Made by a program: the position numbers and the translations under genes. A stretch of DNA of 36,987 nucleotides from Gammaproteobacteria bacterium (GTDB lineage: Bacteria; Pseudomonadota; Gammaproteobacteria; JAJDOJ01): the NCBI GenBank assembly GCA_026984215.1, contig JALSSO010000075.1, forward strand, positions 1-36,987, given 5' to 3'. Below are positions 8,823 through 18,006 of the stretch, one piece after another. Below the pieces are notes generated by a model. It searched no databases. It had not been told where the DNA came from and worked only from the letters and a program-made list of their open reading frames with translations. Position 1 is the stretch's first letter. Every line of letters starts with the position of its first letter.

Positions 8823-9563
8823 TCAGCCCGGTTCGCGGCCCTTGCCGTGGATCACGCGGGTCAGCGCCTCGCGCGCCATCGGCACCGTGATGCGGCGTTT
8901 GCGCACCAGGGACTGGCGGTCCAGGATCCCGAGCACCGCCATCAGCGCGTGCATGTCGCGCGGCCCCTGCCGCATCAGGTAGGCCAGTACCTCGTCGGGG
9001 AGATGGAACCCTCGGGCCCGGGCGTGGGCGCGTAGGGCATGGCTCCGGCCCGCGTCGTCGAGGGCGTCGAGTCCGAACACCGTCCCCCAGAGCAGACGAG
9101 AGGCCAGATCCGGTAGCCGCAGTGGCAGCGACCTGGGGGGCGGGGTGCTGCCCAGGACCAGCGTCGCGCCGCGTTCGCGCGCCGCGTTGATGAGCGAGAA
9201 CAATCCGATCTCCCAGTCCGGATCACCGGCCACCGCGTCGATATCGTCCAGGCACAGGCCGTCGAGTGCTTCGAGCCCTTCGAGCATCGCCGGACCGGTT
9301 TGCGTGAACTCGGTCAGCGGCACCAGGGCCACCCGCGCGCCGTGTTCCGCCGCCGCCCGGCAGAAGGCCTGCTGCAGGTGGGTCTTGCCGGTCCCCCGGG
9401 GGCCCCAGAGCAGGACCTGACATGGCGTGTCGCCCTGGTGCGCGCCGGCGGCCAGCGCTGTCAAATGATGTACGACCGCCTCGTTGGGTGGTGTGGTGAA
9501 GGTTTCGAAGGTGGCGCCGGGATCGGCGGGCAAGGCGAGCACCAGCTGCGCGTCCCGCTCCAT
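8823..9563 (-). CDS. hda: DnaA regulatory inactivator Hda
   Basis: DnaA-related AAA+ protein that, with the DNA-loaded sliding clamp, stimulates DnaA-ATP hydrolysis and prevents re-initiation. It has 246 residues. The N-terminus carries a clamp-binding-like hexapeptide at residues 6-11 (QLVLAL). Walker A is GPRGTGKT at 54-61, Walker B is around LCLDDIDAV, and PDLASRL holds the box VII-type arginine. It lacks the DnaA DNA-binding domain IV, which separates it from DnaA. ATG 9563 lies two bases from the stop of the upstream phosphatidyltransferase gene, so they are likely cotranscribed. It converges with manC across 23 bases with no visible hairpin terminator. Confidence 0.9.
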   Translation of the reverse strand: MERDAQLVLALPADPGATFETFTTPPNEAVVHHLTALAAGAHQGDTPCQVLLWGPRGTGKTHLQQAFCRAAAEHGARVALVPLTEFTQTGPAMLEGLEALDGLCLDDIDAVAGDPDWEIGLFSLINAARERGATLVLGSTPPPRSLPLRLPDLASRLLWGTVFGLDALDDAGRSHALRAHARARGFHLPDEVLAYLMRQGPRDMHALMAVLGILDRQSLVRKRRITVPMAREALTRVIHGKGREPG

Positions 9564-9565
9564 GT

Positions 9566-10114
9566 TCAACCGGCGTGGGCGCGGGCCTTGGCCGACCAGC
9601 GCAGCACATAGTCCACGCCGCTCCAGGTGGTGGTCAGCACGGTCAGCCACAGGGCCGAGTCGATCAGGACCGGCGGCAGGGTGCGGAGCTGACCGAGCAC
9701 CACCAGTAGGACCAGGGCGATCTGCATCCCCGTGTTGAGCTTGCTGATGAGCGTGGGCTGCATTTCCACGGGGCCGATGAGGATCCGGTAGGCCGCCGCG
9801 CCCCCGAGGATCACCAAGTCGCGGAGCACCACCAGAACCACCAGCGCCACCGGTACCAGCCCCATGATGCCCAGCACCACGTAGGTGACCGTGAGCATGA
9901 GTTTGTCGGCCAGGGGGTCGAGCACCGCGCCGAGACGCGACTGCCAGCCGTAACGCTTGGCCAGGTATCCATCCAGGGCGTCGGTGAAGCCCATGAAGGC
10001 GGCGAGCCCGAGCGCCTCCGCGTAGGCGCGTTCCCAGAGTGTCCAGGCCAGCGCAGGGACCAGCGCGATGCGCAGGAGGGTGAGGACGTTGGGCGTCTGG
10101 GCGGCGAGGTGCAC
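9566..10114 (-). CDS. CDP-alcohol phosphatidyltransferase family protein
   Basis: Integral membrane enzyme of 182 residues in the family of PgsA. It probably transfers a phosphatidyl group from CDP-diacylglycerol to an alcohol such as glycerol-3-phosphate. The signature D-G-x2-A-(R)-x8-G-x3-D-x3-D is present as TDALDGYLAKR, then GAVLDPLADK; the usual Arg after Ala is Lys, a conservative change. Four or more hydrophobic helices follow. The start is GTG (complement of 10112-10114). It lies 18 bases after the DUF2066 gene and two bases before hda, a neighbourhood common beside purM in Gammaproteobacteria. The exact alcohol substrate cannot be told from sequence; pgsA is one possibility. Confidence 0.82.
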   Translation of the reverse strand: MHLAAQTPNVLTLLRIALVPALAWTLWERAYAEALGLAAFMGFTDALDGYLAKRYGWQSRLGAVLDPLADKLMLTVTYVVLGIMGLVPVALVVLVVLRDLVILGGAAAYRILIGPVEMQPTLISKLNTGMQIALVLLVVLGQLRTLPPVLIDSALWLTVLTTTWSGVDYVLRWSAKARAHAG

Positions 10115-10132
10115 GGATCCGGTCGTACCCGG

Positions 10133-11251
10133 CTAGGGTTGTTGCTGCCCGGGCGCCGGCGCGCCCCCCTGCCGCCAGCGGAAGTGTTGCACGCGGACCA
10201 GCCCCGCGCCCACGGACTCGAGACCCGCGGCCTCGGGCAGCGGTTCCAGAGGACTTCCCCGCGTCCCTAGGATCCGGGCCACCCCTTCCGGGTCCTGGGT
10301 GGAGGTGTGGAACACCACCGTGCCGGGGGCGATGCGCCACGGCCGGACCTGTTGCAGCACGGACGATTGGGCGAGAAACCGGTGTACCTGCGCAAAGGCC
10401 GCCAGGGAGTTCACCCCATCGACGGCCACGAGCAGCACACCCTGCCGGGCCTCCTGTCCGGATGCGGGGCTCGTGCGCCGGGCCAGCCGGTCGGCCAGGA
10501 CCTGAATCCCTTCGGTGACGGCCGCCTCCAACGGCGTGTCCCGGGTGCGCCAGTCCAGCCGGGCCTCGCCCAGATACAGGCGCCAATCCATTCGCCACGT
10601 CCCGTCCCGCGTCCGCTTGCCCGCCGCGATCAGCACGCCGTCCGGGGTATACCGTTCCGAGGCCTCGCGCACGCTTTCGTCGAAGCCTCCCAGCAGATCG
10701 GTCGCCTGGACCCGGGAGCGGTCTTCCAGGTCGAGCAGGGGCAGGAGCAGGTCGAGGCCCCGTTCACGGGCGGTGCGGGCCGCGGCCTCCAGGGCCGGAT
10801 CCGCGCTTTCCAGTAGACGGCGCGCGCCTGCCTCCTCCACGGCGAGCCAGAGGAGGATTCCGGGACGCGGCGTGGGCCACATGGGGAGGCCGGCCTTGCG
10901 CAGCGCCGCGCGTACACGCGCCGGCTGAAAGCGGACCTCCAGGAGATACCCTTCGGTACCCTCCGGCTGGGCCAGGTAACGGTACTCCGAGACCCAGTCC
11001 TCGGCGTGGTCGAGCAGCTCGCGCGCCCGCGGATCCCGGCCCACGTCCCGGCGGCCGGTGAGCTTGACGAGGACTCGGGCGAGCGCGGCGCGGATCGCGG
11101 GCTTGCGCGCGGCCTCGTCGCCGCTCGCCACGGGAACCCGGGCCGTGTAGAGCCCGTCTTCGCCGACTGCCCGCGCCGCGCCGGCGAAGAACACCAGCAC
11201 GCCCACAACCGCCAGGATGGCTGCGGCGTGCGCCCTGAATGTCTGCAACAT
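10133..11251 (-). CDS. DUF2066 domain-containing secreted protein
   Basis: Predicted periplasmic protein of 372 residues with an N-terminal signal peptide (about residues 1-28, hydrophobic core [15 protein letters not shown], cleavage after AARA). The mature part begins with [20 protein letters not shown] and [12 protein letters not shown], which I recognise as the DUF2066 family usually found divergent from purM. Its biochemical role is unknown. ATG 11251 is the only start that yields a clean signal peptide. A perfect TATAAT on the minus strand lies about 38 bases upstream. It leads an apparent three-gene transcription unit with the phosphatidyltransferase and hda. Confidence 0.8.
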   Translation of the reverse strand: MLQTFRAHAAAILAVVGVLVFFAGAARAVGEDGLYTARVPVASGDEAARKPAIRAALARVLVKLTGRRDVGRDPRARELLDHAEDWVSEYRYLAQPEGTEGYLLEVRFQPARVRAALRKAGLPMWPTPRPGILLWLAVEEAGARRLLESADPALEAAARTARERGLDLLLPLLDLEDRSRVQATDLLGGFDESVREASERYTPDGVLIAAGKRTRDGTWRMDWRLYLGEARLDWRTRDTPLEAAVTEGIQVLADRLARRTSPASGQEARQGVLLVAVDGVNSLAAFAQVHRFLAQSSVLQQVRPWRIAPGTVVFHTSTQDPEGVARILGTRGSPLEPLPEAAGLESVGAGLVRVQHFRWRQGGAPAPGQQQP

Positions 11252-11288
11252 GGGCCGGATCGTTCCACCATCGCGCGGGGGAGGGCGC

Positions 11289-11294
11289 ATTATA
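11289..11294 (-). promoter_or_regulatory. -10 box upstream of the DUF2066 gene
   Basis: On the minus strand this reads TATAAT, a perfect -10 in very GC-rich DNA, about 38 bases ahead of the DUF2066 ATG. No -35 of recognisable quality was found 16-18 bases further upstream. Confidence 0.42.
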
Positions 11295-11314
11295 CCCCCG
11301 AGCCGGATCCCGGT

Positions 11315-11328
11315 GGCGCCGCGGCGCC
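11315..11328. repeat. Perfect 14-bp palindrome in the purM/DUF2066 divergent region
   Basis: The sequence GGCGCCGCGGCGCC equals its own reverse complement. It lies between the DUF2066 -10 box and the candidate purM promoter, so it could be an operator. In such GC-rich DNA it may also be chance. Confidence 0.35.
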
Positions 11329-11335
11329 GGTGGGT

Positions 11336-11364
11336 TTGCGGGCCATCGCGGCCGCCGATACCAT
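11336..11364 (+). promoter_or_regulatory. Candidate purM promoter
   Basis: TTGCGG at 11336-11341 and TACCAT at 11359-11364 are separated by 17 bases. Matches to consensus are 3/6 and 4/6. It would give a leader of about 30 bases containing the purM ribosome-binding site GGAGGA at 11387-11392. Confidence 0.35.
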
Positions 11365-11400
11365 AGCCGGGCCCGCTCGAGGCAGCGGAGGAATCACGGA

Positions 11401-12435
11401 GTGTCCGAGGGCATGGATTATCGAAGCGCCGGCGTGGACATCGAGGCGGGCAACGCCCTGGTCGAGCGCATCCGGCCGGCCGTGGAGCGCACGCGCAGGC
11501 CCGGCGTTCTGGGCTCGGTGGGTGGTTTCGGCGGTCTGTTCCAGCTGCCCTCGGGGCGCTATCGCAAGCCGGTGCTGGTCTCCGGGACCGATGGTGTGGG
11601 CACGAAGCTGCTGCTCGCGCGGCGGTTCGGACACCACGAGACCATCGGCGTCGACCTGGTGGCCATGTGCGCCAACGATGTGTTGGTCCCTGGCGCGGAG
11701 CCGTTGTTCTTTCTCGACTATTTCGCCACGGGACGCCTGGACGTGGAGCAGGCCGCGCGCGTGATCGAGGGCGTCGCGCGGGGCTGCGAGCACGCCGGTT
11801 GTGCGCTGATCGGCGGCGAGACGGCCGAGATGCCCGGCATGTATGGGCCCGGGGACTATGACCTGGCCGGTTTCTGCGTGGGGGTGGTGGAACGGGACGC
11901 CCTCCTGGATGGTTCCCGGGTGCGTGCCGGAGACCGGCTCTTGGGGCTGGCCTCCAGCGGGCCCCATTCCAACGGCTATTCCCTGATCCGCAGGATTCTG
12001 GAGGCCAGCGGTACCGATCCCGAGGCGCCCCTGGGGGAGGGGACCCTGATCGAGGCCTTGCTCGCCCCCACGCGCATCTACGTCCCAACGCTCCTGCCGC
12101 TGGTGGCCGCAGGCCGCATCCGAGCCATGGCCCACATCACCGGGGGCGGGCTGACCGAGAATCTGCCCCGCGTTCTGCCCCGCGGCCTGGCGGCCCGGAT
12201 CGATGCGTCCGCCTGGTCCTGGCCCGAGGTCTTCGGCTGGATCCAGCGCGAGGGGCGGGTGGCCCCGACCGAGATGTTGCGCACGTTCAATTGCGGCATC
12301 GGCATGGTGCTGGTGCTGGACCCGCCCGAGCTCGCCCCGGTGCAGGCGCATTGTCGCGCCCAGGGCGTCGAGTCCTGGGAGCTCGGCGAGGTGGTGGCGG
12401 CCTCCCGCGGCGAGCCGGGCGTGGAGTACGTCTGA
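11401..12435 (+). CDS. purM: Phosphoribosylformylglycinamidine cyclo-ligase (AIR synthetase)
   Basis: Fifth step of purine synthesis: ATP-dependent closure of FGAM to 5-aminoimidazole ribonucleotide. It has 344 residues (E. coli 345). Conserved blocks in order are [44 protein letters not shown] with [25 protein letters not shown] and [14 protein letters not shown]. The GTG at 11401 was chosen over the in-frame ATG at 11413 because GGAGGA lies eight bases upstream of the GTG and the N-terminus then has normal length. The stop TGA is followed immediately by the purN ATG, so the two are cotranslated. Confidence 0.96.
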   Translation: MSEGMDYRSAGVDIEAGNALVERIRPAVERTRRPGVLGSVGGFGGLFQLPSGRYRKPVLVSGTDGVGTKLLLARRFGHHETIGVDLVAMCANDVLVPGAEPLFFLDYFATGRLDVEQAARVIEGVARGCEHAGCALIGGETAEMPGMYGPGDYDLAGFCVGVVERDALLDGSRVRAGDRLLGLASSGPHSNGYSLIRRILEASGTDPEAPLGEGTLIEALLAPTRIYVPTLLPLVAAGRIRAMAHITGGGLTENLPRVLPRGLAARIDASAWSWPEVFGWIQREGRVAPTEMLRTFNCGIGMVLVLDPPELAPVQAHCRAQGVESWELGEVVAASRGEPGVEYV

Positions 12436-13119
12436 ATGAGCGCGTGCCGCATCGTCGTCCTCGTCTCGGGCGGCGGCACCAACCTGCAGGCCCTGATGGA
12501 CGCGGCGGCCGGTGGGTTCATTCCGGGGCGCGTCGTGGCGGTGATCAGCAATGTGCCCGGGGCCTATGCGCTGGAGCGCGCGCGCCGGGCCGGGATCCCC
12601 GCGGAGGTGGTGGATCAGCGGGACTTCCCATCACGGGCGGTCTTCGAGGCCGAGCTGCTGCGACGCGTCGAGGCCCATCACCCGGACGTGGTGGCCCTGG
12701 CCGGTTTCATGCGCATCCTGGGTTCGGCGTTCGTCACGGCCCTGCGCGGCCGCATGCTGAACATCCATCCCTCGTTGCTGCCCCGCTTCCGGGGGCTGCA
12801 CACCCACCGCCGCGCCATCGAGGCGGGGGCCGCCGAGCACGGCGCCAGCGTGCACTTCGTCACCGAGGAGCTGGACGGCGGTCCGGTGATCCTGCAGGCG
12901 GCTGTGCCCGTGCTGCCCGGAGACGACGAGCGGCGGCTGGCGGCCCGTGTCCTGGACAAGGAGCACATCATCTATCCGCTGGCCGTGCGCTGGCTCTGCC
13001 AGGGACGCCTGGAGATGATCGAAGACGGCGCGTGGCTCGACGGCGCGCCCCTCGAACGTCCCTTACGGCTGGAGCGCCTGCCCGAGGCGGAATGGGCCGC
13101 GCTGGCGCGCCGGCGCTGA
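12436..13119 (+). CDS. purN: Phosphoribosylglycinamide formyltransferase
   Basis: Third step of purine synthesis: transfers formyl from 10-formyl-tetrahydrofolate to GAR. It has 227 residues, slightly longer than E. coli PurN (212) owing to a C-terminal extension. The phosphate-binding loop VSGGGTNLQAL is near the N-terminus. Catalytic residues are N109 and H111 in MLNIHPSLLPRFRG and D147 in FVTEELDGGPVI, each offset by three from E. coli N106, H108 and D144. ATG 12436 directly follows the purM stop. It converges with the nitrilase-family gene across 12 bases. Confidence 0.95.
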   Translation: MSACRIVVLVSGGGTNLQALMDAAAGGFIPGRVVAVISNVPGAYALERARRAGIPAEVVDQRDFPSRAVFEAELLRRVEAHHPDVVALAGFMRILGSAFVTALRGRMLNIHPSLLPRFRGLHTHRRAIEAGAAEHGASVHFVTEELDGGPVILQAAVPVLPGDDERRLAARVLDKEHIIYPLAVRWLCQGRLEMIEDGAWLDGAPLERPLRLERLPEAEWAALARRR

Positions 13120-13131
13120 GCGTCCGTCGCC

Positions 13132-13956
13132 TCAGGCCAGCTCCGCGCAGCGGTGTTCGATGGCCGGAAAGTTGCGGCGCGTGGACTCGAGCAGGGCGCG
13201 GTCGATCTCGGCCACCACCATGCCGGCCCCGTGTGGCAGGACCTCCAGCACCGTGCCCCAGGGATCGACGATCATGCTGTGTCCCCAGGTCTCCCGCCCG
13301 TTGAGATGGTAGCCACCCTGGGCGGCGGCGATCACGTAACACAGATTCTCGATGGCGCGCGCCCGGATGAGCACCTGCCAGTGGGCCCGGCCCGTGATGG
13401 CCGTGAACGCGGCGGGCACCGCCACCAGCTCCATCCCCTGGTCGAGCATGCGCCGGAACAGCTCCGGGAAACGCAGGTCATAGCACACCGCCAGTCCCAG
13501 CCGGCCGAAGGGGGTGTCGGCCACGGCGATCTCGCGGCCGCGCAGGATGGTCTCCGACTCGTGATAGCGTTCTCCGCTGCAGAAGATATGGGCGTCGAAC
13601 AGGTGCATCTTGTCGTAGCGCGCCACCTGCCGGCCCTGGTCGTCGAACAACAGGCAGCTCGCATAGACACGCTGGGCATCCGGGCTCTCCATGGGGATCG
13701 TGCCGCCGACCAGCCAGATCCCGTAACGCATGCACTGTTCGGCCAGGAAGTCCTGGATGCGGCCTTCGCCCGGACGTTCGCGCAGATCCAGCTTGTCGCG
13801 CTCGTCCATGCCCATGAGCGCGAAGTTCTCCGGCAGCACGACGAGCCCCGCGCCGGCCTCGGCGGCCCGCCGCACGAGGCGGCCCGCCTCGATCAGGTTG
13901 GCGTCGAGATTGGGCCCGGAGGCCATCTGGATGGCGGCGACCTTCTGGGTGGACAT
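13132..13956 (-). CDS. Carbon-nitrogen hydrolase (Nit/omega-amidase family)
   Basis: Nitrilase-superfamily amidase of 274 residues with the full Glu-Lys-Cys triad: E43 in VVLPENFAL, K116 in YDKMHLFDA and C158 in AVCYDLRFPE. The sequence is of the Nit1/YbeM subgroup, for which deaminated glutathione amidase (metabolite repair) is the known activity; that substrate is inferred here. ATG 13956 is followed directly by the conserved VAAIQMASG start. It lies 89 bases after yhdP on the same strand and is probably the last gene of the long minus-strand operon. In relatives tldD often follows; here the operon instead ends against purN. Confidence 0.87.
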   Translation of the reverse strand: MSTQKVAAIQMASGPNLDANLIEAGRLVRRAAEAGAGLVVLPENFALMGMDERDKLDLRERPGEGRIQDFLAEQCMRYGIWLVGGTIPMESPDAQRVYASCLLFDDQGRQVARYDKMHLFDAHIFCSGERYHESETILRGREIAVADTPFGRLGLAVCYDLRFPELFRRMLDQGMELVAVPAAFTAITGRAHWQVLIRARAIENLCYVIAAAQGGYHLNGRETWGHSMIVDPWGTVLEVLPHGAGMVVAEIDRALLESTRRNFPAIEHRCAELA

Positions 13957-14045
13957 GAAACGGTCCCGGTGTTGGCGGCTTCCATGCAAGATCTTAGCAG
14001 TCGGAAGCGGCGTTGCGGAAACGCGGCGACACCACCCGTCCCGGT

Positions 14046-17000
14046 TCAATCGGCGCCCAGCAGTTCGGGGCCGAGCGCCTCGGGCCCACCCGCGGCCGTC
14101 GCGCCGTCGGCGGTTTCCTGCCGCGCGATGTGGGGGTCGTCCCAGTCGCCCCGCACGCGGTAGGTGACCCGCGCCACCCGGCTGATGTCGGCACCGCCCT
14201 TTTTCAAGAGCCGCTCGGCCACGAACACGGCGGCCCCGACCACCGGTCCACCGAGCACGGTCCCGGCGATGGCGGGCCCCAGCCCGAGCTGCGGTGTCAC
14301 GTCCACCACGAGGTCGTGGCGGCGCGCGTCCAGCCGCTCGCTGCCGTTGATGACCAGCTCGGCGGCGGGGCCGACGACTTCCACTCCGCGTAGCCGTAGT
14401 TCCAGTCCAGTGAGCGTGAACGCGCCCTCGATCCGGTCGTAACGATAGCCCTTCTCGAGCAGGTCGCGGAAGTCCAAGGTCACGCGCCGCGGCAGGGCCG
14501 CCGGGTTGATGAGCCCCAGCACGCGGCCCACTCCCGGCTCCAGGTTCCCGATCCACCCCTTCTCCAGGTGGATCACCCCCTGGCCGCGAAGCGTGTCGAG
14601 GCGCGGCCCCCAGGGGGGACCGGTCCAGCGCAGTTGCAGTTCCAGTCGGCCCGACCCACCCCGGAAACCTTCGTCCAGGCGCAACCCGCGCAAGGCCTCG
14701 CCCACGTCGTCGGATTCGAACCGCGCCTGGAGCCGCAGCCGGGAGCGACCGTCCGTGCCGCGTTCCCAGGTCCCGCTGGCGGCGCCGCGCAGGCCGGGGC
14801 CATGGAACACCAGGCGTTGCAGCCGCAGTCCCGCATCCGTGGGGGTGAATGCGGCGCGGAGGTCTTCGAGCCGCCTTCCTTCACCGAGGTCGACGTGGTT
14901 CGCATGCAGTTTGATCGCGGGCAGATCGCGTGGGTCGGGGTCGCCGATTGGTGCCGCGCGCGGCCTCTTCCCGCCGGGTCCGGCGTCGTGCAAGCGCCGC
15001 CACAGCACGTGTTCCAGGTTCACTTCCACCGGGACGAAGCGCGCGGCCTTGCGCGGCAGCTCCAACGTGCCCGCCAGGGCCTCCGAATCCAGACGCACGC
15101 GCCAGCGCCGGGCGGTGCCCCGCGCGCGCAGCCGCAGATCGTCCGCATGCATGTCGGGGCCCAGGCGCAAGCTCCCCACCCGCAGGTCCACGTCCAGGGT
15201 CCCGGGGAGGCCCGCGTTTTCGTCGGTGCTCGGCCCCAGCGATGTCCAGCGGCGGGGCGCGAGCTCGGGCAGGCGGCCGCGGACGCGCCATCCGTGGGCC
15301 GGCAGAACGGCGCGGTGGGCCCCGAAGCGCAGCTCACCCCGTTCCATGCGCCAGCCGGGACCCTCCCGGGCGAGAACCGCCGCCAGCGCCGCACGCCCCC
15401 CATAGTCCACCCACAGGCGGCGGTGTTGCACTCCGGCGAACTCGGCTTCCACCTTCAGCGCCACGGACTGGTTCCGCGGTTTGCCGAGGCCGCCCGGCAG
15501 ATCCACCGACAGGCCTTGGAGGTCGGATTCGAGCCGCAGGCGCAACCCCGTTTGACCGTGGGTAGGCACATGCAGCACCCCCTTCCATGCCGTGCCGCCC
15601 TCCAGCCGCTTGGCCAGCCACTCGGGCAGGTCCGGCCACAGGGTCGCGGCTGGGGCGTGGGTCTCCAACGCCAAGCGCACCCCGCGCGCTTCGGAAGACA
15701 GGCGCACCCGCATGGGAACCCCGTTGAGGCGTGCGGTCAGGTCGGTTCCCGCGATCGTGTCTTCGGCGAAGCGCACGGCACCGCGGATGGAGTCGATGCC
15801 GCTCTCCATACCGGCCACGCGAAGCGCCACGCCGCCCAGCGTGACCCGGCCGTGGATCTGCGGCCGCATGCGCTGCCTGGCGTCGCCGCCGAGCGGCAGG
15901 CGCAGGGTCAGGCCGAAACCGGCGTGGCCCTGGGCGACGAGGCGCCGCGTCCAGTCGGGGCGCCGCGTGACCCGCAGCACGTCCGAGAGGATGGCCTGGA
16001 GTTTGCGGATCGGGCCCGCGCCCGTGAGATTCAGCCGCAGCACGGCATCGCGCAGGTCGGGAATGAACATCGCCGCACCGTGCCCCTCCAGCCCGCCGGA
16101 GCGGAACCGTGTGGCCCGGCCGGACAACGACGCCCGGTACCATTCCAGCCGTCCATCGATGTCGGTCACGGCGAGCGAGAGGGGAGTCGGCCGCAGGACG
16201 CCGCCTCGGATACGGGCCGAGGCACGGAACTCCCCCTCTCCATCGGCGAAGGGGAAGCGATCGAGCGGGCCGCGCAGATTGAGGCTGCCGGCCTCCACCC
16301 GTCCCCCGAGGATGGATCGCTCGAGCCAACTCCGCACGGCCGGGTGGATCCCCCGCGTGGGGAGGTATCGTTTCAGCGCCGCCAGATCGGCATCGTGCAG
16401 GGCTGCGTCCAGTACCAGGTAGGGCGATTCGCCCCGAGCCATCCGCAGCCACCCCACGGCTTCCACCCGCAGGTCGGCGTTGCTCAGGCTCAGGACCGGA
16501 AGATCGACCTGCCACCCGCCGTCGGCGGAGCTCCACCGCAGCAGGGCGCGGATGCGGCCCAGTTGCCACGGTGTCGCGGCCAACGCCGGGTGGGTCACGA
16601 ACAGGTCATCCGAGTAGAGCGCGACCTCGCCACCCGAACGATCGAAGCTGAACTCGCCGTCCAGACCGTAGAGACCGGGGACGGCAGCGAGGCCGAACAG
16701 ATGGGCGTCCTGGAAGCGCCCGCTCAATGCGTAGTCGGCGTCGGGGCCGGAGGGGATCACCGCGTAGAGCTCCGTGATCCTCCCACCGGCATCCAGGTTG
16801 TGGGTGGCGTCCAGGTGGGGACGTACCTGCGGCAGGCGTTGCAGCAGGCCTGCCAGCGGGCCGACCTCGATCGCTCCGGCCAGGAGCTCGTAACGGGTGC
16901 CCCGTCCGGGTTCGTGTCTGGCGAAGAGCGTGACATCGGTGTCGGCGAGCAACTCACCCCCCACCACGATGTGGGTCCGTTCCAGGTGCGCCGCCCAGCC

Positions 17001-17942
17001 GTCGGTGGTTCGTTGCCAGATGCCGCGGGCGGCCAGGCGATCCAGCTGCAGGGGTCCCGGGGTGATTCCGTCGATCAGGCGTGAGGGGTCGATCCGCAGG
17101 TCCTCCAGCGCGACCGTTCCGGAGATCCGGTCCACGCCGCGGCCGGTCCAACGGACCCAGAATTCGGCGTCGAGCAGCGGTCGGCTGTCTGGGTCGATGC
17201 CCAACGCGACCCATCGCTCCCCCTGCGCCAGCAGGGCGCCGGTCAAGCGCAGGTATGCCCGCCCGTGCCACGTGCGGGGGTCTTCCAGGTCTCCGGACAG
17301 GGTGGTGGTCACGCGCAGGGTGCGTCCCAGCTCCTCGGGCAGCCCCACGCGCAGGCCGATCCGGTAGTGCCCCGCCCGGCGCACCGCCGTCACCTGGACG
17401 CCGCTGAAGCGGTAGCGCACGTGTTGGACCCGGTCGATCCACGCCAAGCGAGTGTCCGTCAGTTCCAGCCGCACGTCGGCCTCGCCCAGCAGGCGCCCGA
17501 GCAGGCGCAGCACGTCGTGGGGGTGGGGTCCCGTCAGTCCGTGCACGAGGATGCGACCGTCCTGCAGTCGTTCGGCCTCGACGACGGCCCCCTCGACGGC
17601 CAGGCTGCGCACCGCCGGACGCGCGGACCGGAGGGACTCCCAAAAGTGCAGGCGCAGCCGCACCTCGGGAAGCTCCAGGATCCGGTCGCGGGCCTCGGGG
17701 GTGGAGATCGCGACGTCACGCGCCAGAATGGAGGGGGCCAGGCCATGCCAGCGCAGCTCGAGCGAACCGATGGACACACGACGGTTGAGCGCGCCGGCCA
17801 GGGCTTGTTCCAGCAGCGCTCGGGCGGGCTCGACGGTCACGGCTCCCGAACGCAGGGCGGCATAGCCGAGCGTCGCGGCCAGCAGCAGGACCCCCAACAG
17901 GCGGCCCGCCCAGCGCGCCGCGGCCGACAACCTTTTTCTCAT
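14046..17942 (-). CDS. yhdP: YhdP family AsmA-like envelope protein
   Basis: Very large protein (1298 residues; E. coli YhdP about 1266). It has one N-terminal membrane anchor (about residues 10-30, GRLLGVLLLAATLGYAAL) and a long periplasmic body of repeating beta-strands. YhdP belongs to the AsmA/bridge-like group, thought to carry phospholipid from inner to outer membrane. The C-terminal AsmA-like region (about 1150-1260) includes EKGYRYDRIEGAFTLTG, followed by GSERLDARRHDLVVDVTPQL and TVLGGPVVGAAVFVAERLL. It sits 64 bases downstream of rng, the normal order rng-yhdP-nit. Long antisense open frames inside it are composition artefacts. Confidence 0.9.
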   Translation of the reverse strand: MRKRLSAAARWAGRLLGVLLLAATLGYAALRSGAVTVEPARALLEQALAGALNRRVSIGSLELRWHGLAPSILARDVAISTPEARDRILELPEVRLRLHFWESLRSARPAVRSLAVEGAVVEAERLQDGRILVHGLTGPHPHDVLRLLGRLLGEADVRLELTDTRLAWIDRVQHVRYRFSGVQVTAVRRAGHYRIGLRVGLPEELGRTLRVTTTLSGDLEDPRTWHGRAYLRLTGALLAQGERWVALGIDPDSRPLLDAEFWVRWTGRGVDRISGTVALEDLRIDPSRLIDGITPGPLQLDRLAARGIWQRTTDGWAAHLERTHIVVGGELLADTDVTLFARHEPGRGTRYELLAGAIEVGPLAGLLQRLPQVRPHLDATHNLDAGGRITELYAVIPSGPDADYALSGRFQDAHLFGLAAVPGLYGLDGEFSFDRSGGEVALYSDDLFVTHPALAATPWQLGRIRALLRWSSADGGWQVDLPVLSLSNADLRVEAVGWLRMARGESPYLVLDAALHDADLAALKRYLPTRGIHPAVRSWLERSILGGRVEAGSLNLRGPLDRFPFADGEGEFRASARIRGGVLRPTPLSLAVTDIDGRLEWYRASLSGRATRFRSGGLEGHGAAMFIPDLRDAVLRLNLTGAGPIRKLQAILSDVLRVTRRPDWTRRLVAQGHAGFGLTLRLPLGGDARQRMRPQIHGRVTLGGVALRVAGMESGIDSIRGAVRFAEDTIAGTDLTARLNGVPMRVRLSSEARGVRLALETHAPAATLWPDLPEWLAKRLEGGTAWKGVLHVPTHGQTGLRLRLESDLQGLSVDLPGGLGKPRNQSVALKVEAEFAGVQHRRLWVDYGGRAALAAVLAREGPGWRMERGELRFGAHRAVLPAHGWRVRGRLPELAPRRWTSLGPSTDENAGLPGTLDVDLRVGSLRLGPDMHADDLRLRARGTARRWRVRLDSEALAGTLELPRKAARFVPVEVNLEHVLWRRLHDAGPGGKRPRAAPIGDPDPRDLPAIKLHANHVDLGEGRRLEDLRAAFTPTDAGLRLQRLVFHGPGLRGAASGTWERGTDGRSRLRLQARFESDDVGEALRGLRLDEGFRGGSGRLELQLRWTGPPWGPRLDTLRGQGVIHLEKGWIGNLEPGVGRVLGLINPAALPRRVTLDFRDLLEKGYRYDRIEGAFTLTGLELRLRGVEVVGPAAELVINGSERLDARRHDLVVDVTPQLGLGPAIAGTVLGGPVVGAAVFVAERLLKKGGADISRVARVTYRVRGDWDDPHIARQETADGATAAGGPEALGPELLGAD

Positions 17943-18006
17943 GGCGTCTGGGGCGGCCTGGGAGGCATGGGCCGGCTGGGCTCGTCGTACGCGTGGGGCG
18001 GCCGGG

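Noticed and set aside
14568-17084. Long plus-strand open frame opposite yhdP
   Set aside because: It is antisense to a clear YhdP protein, is rich in Gln, Arg, Pro and His without any domain pattern, and is expected in DNA this GC-rich.
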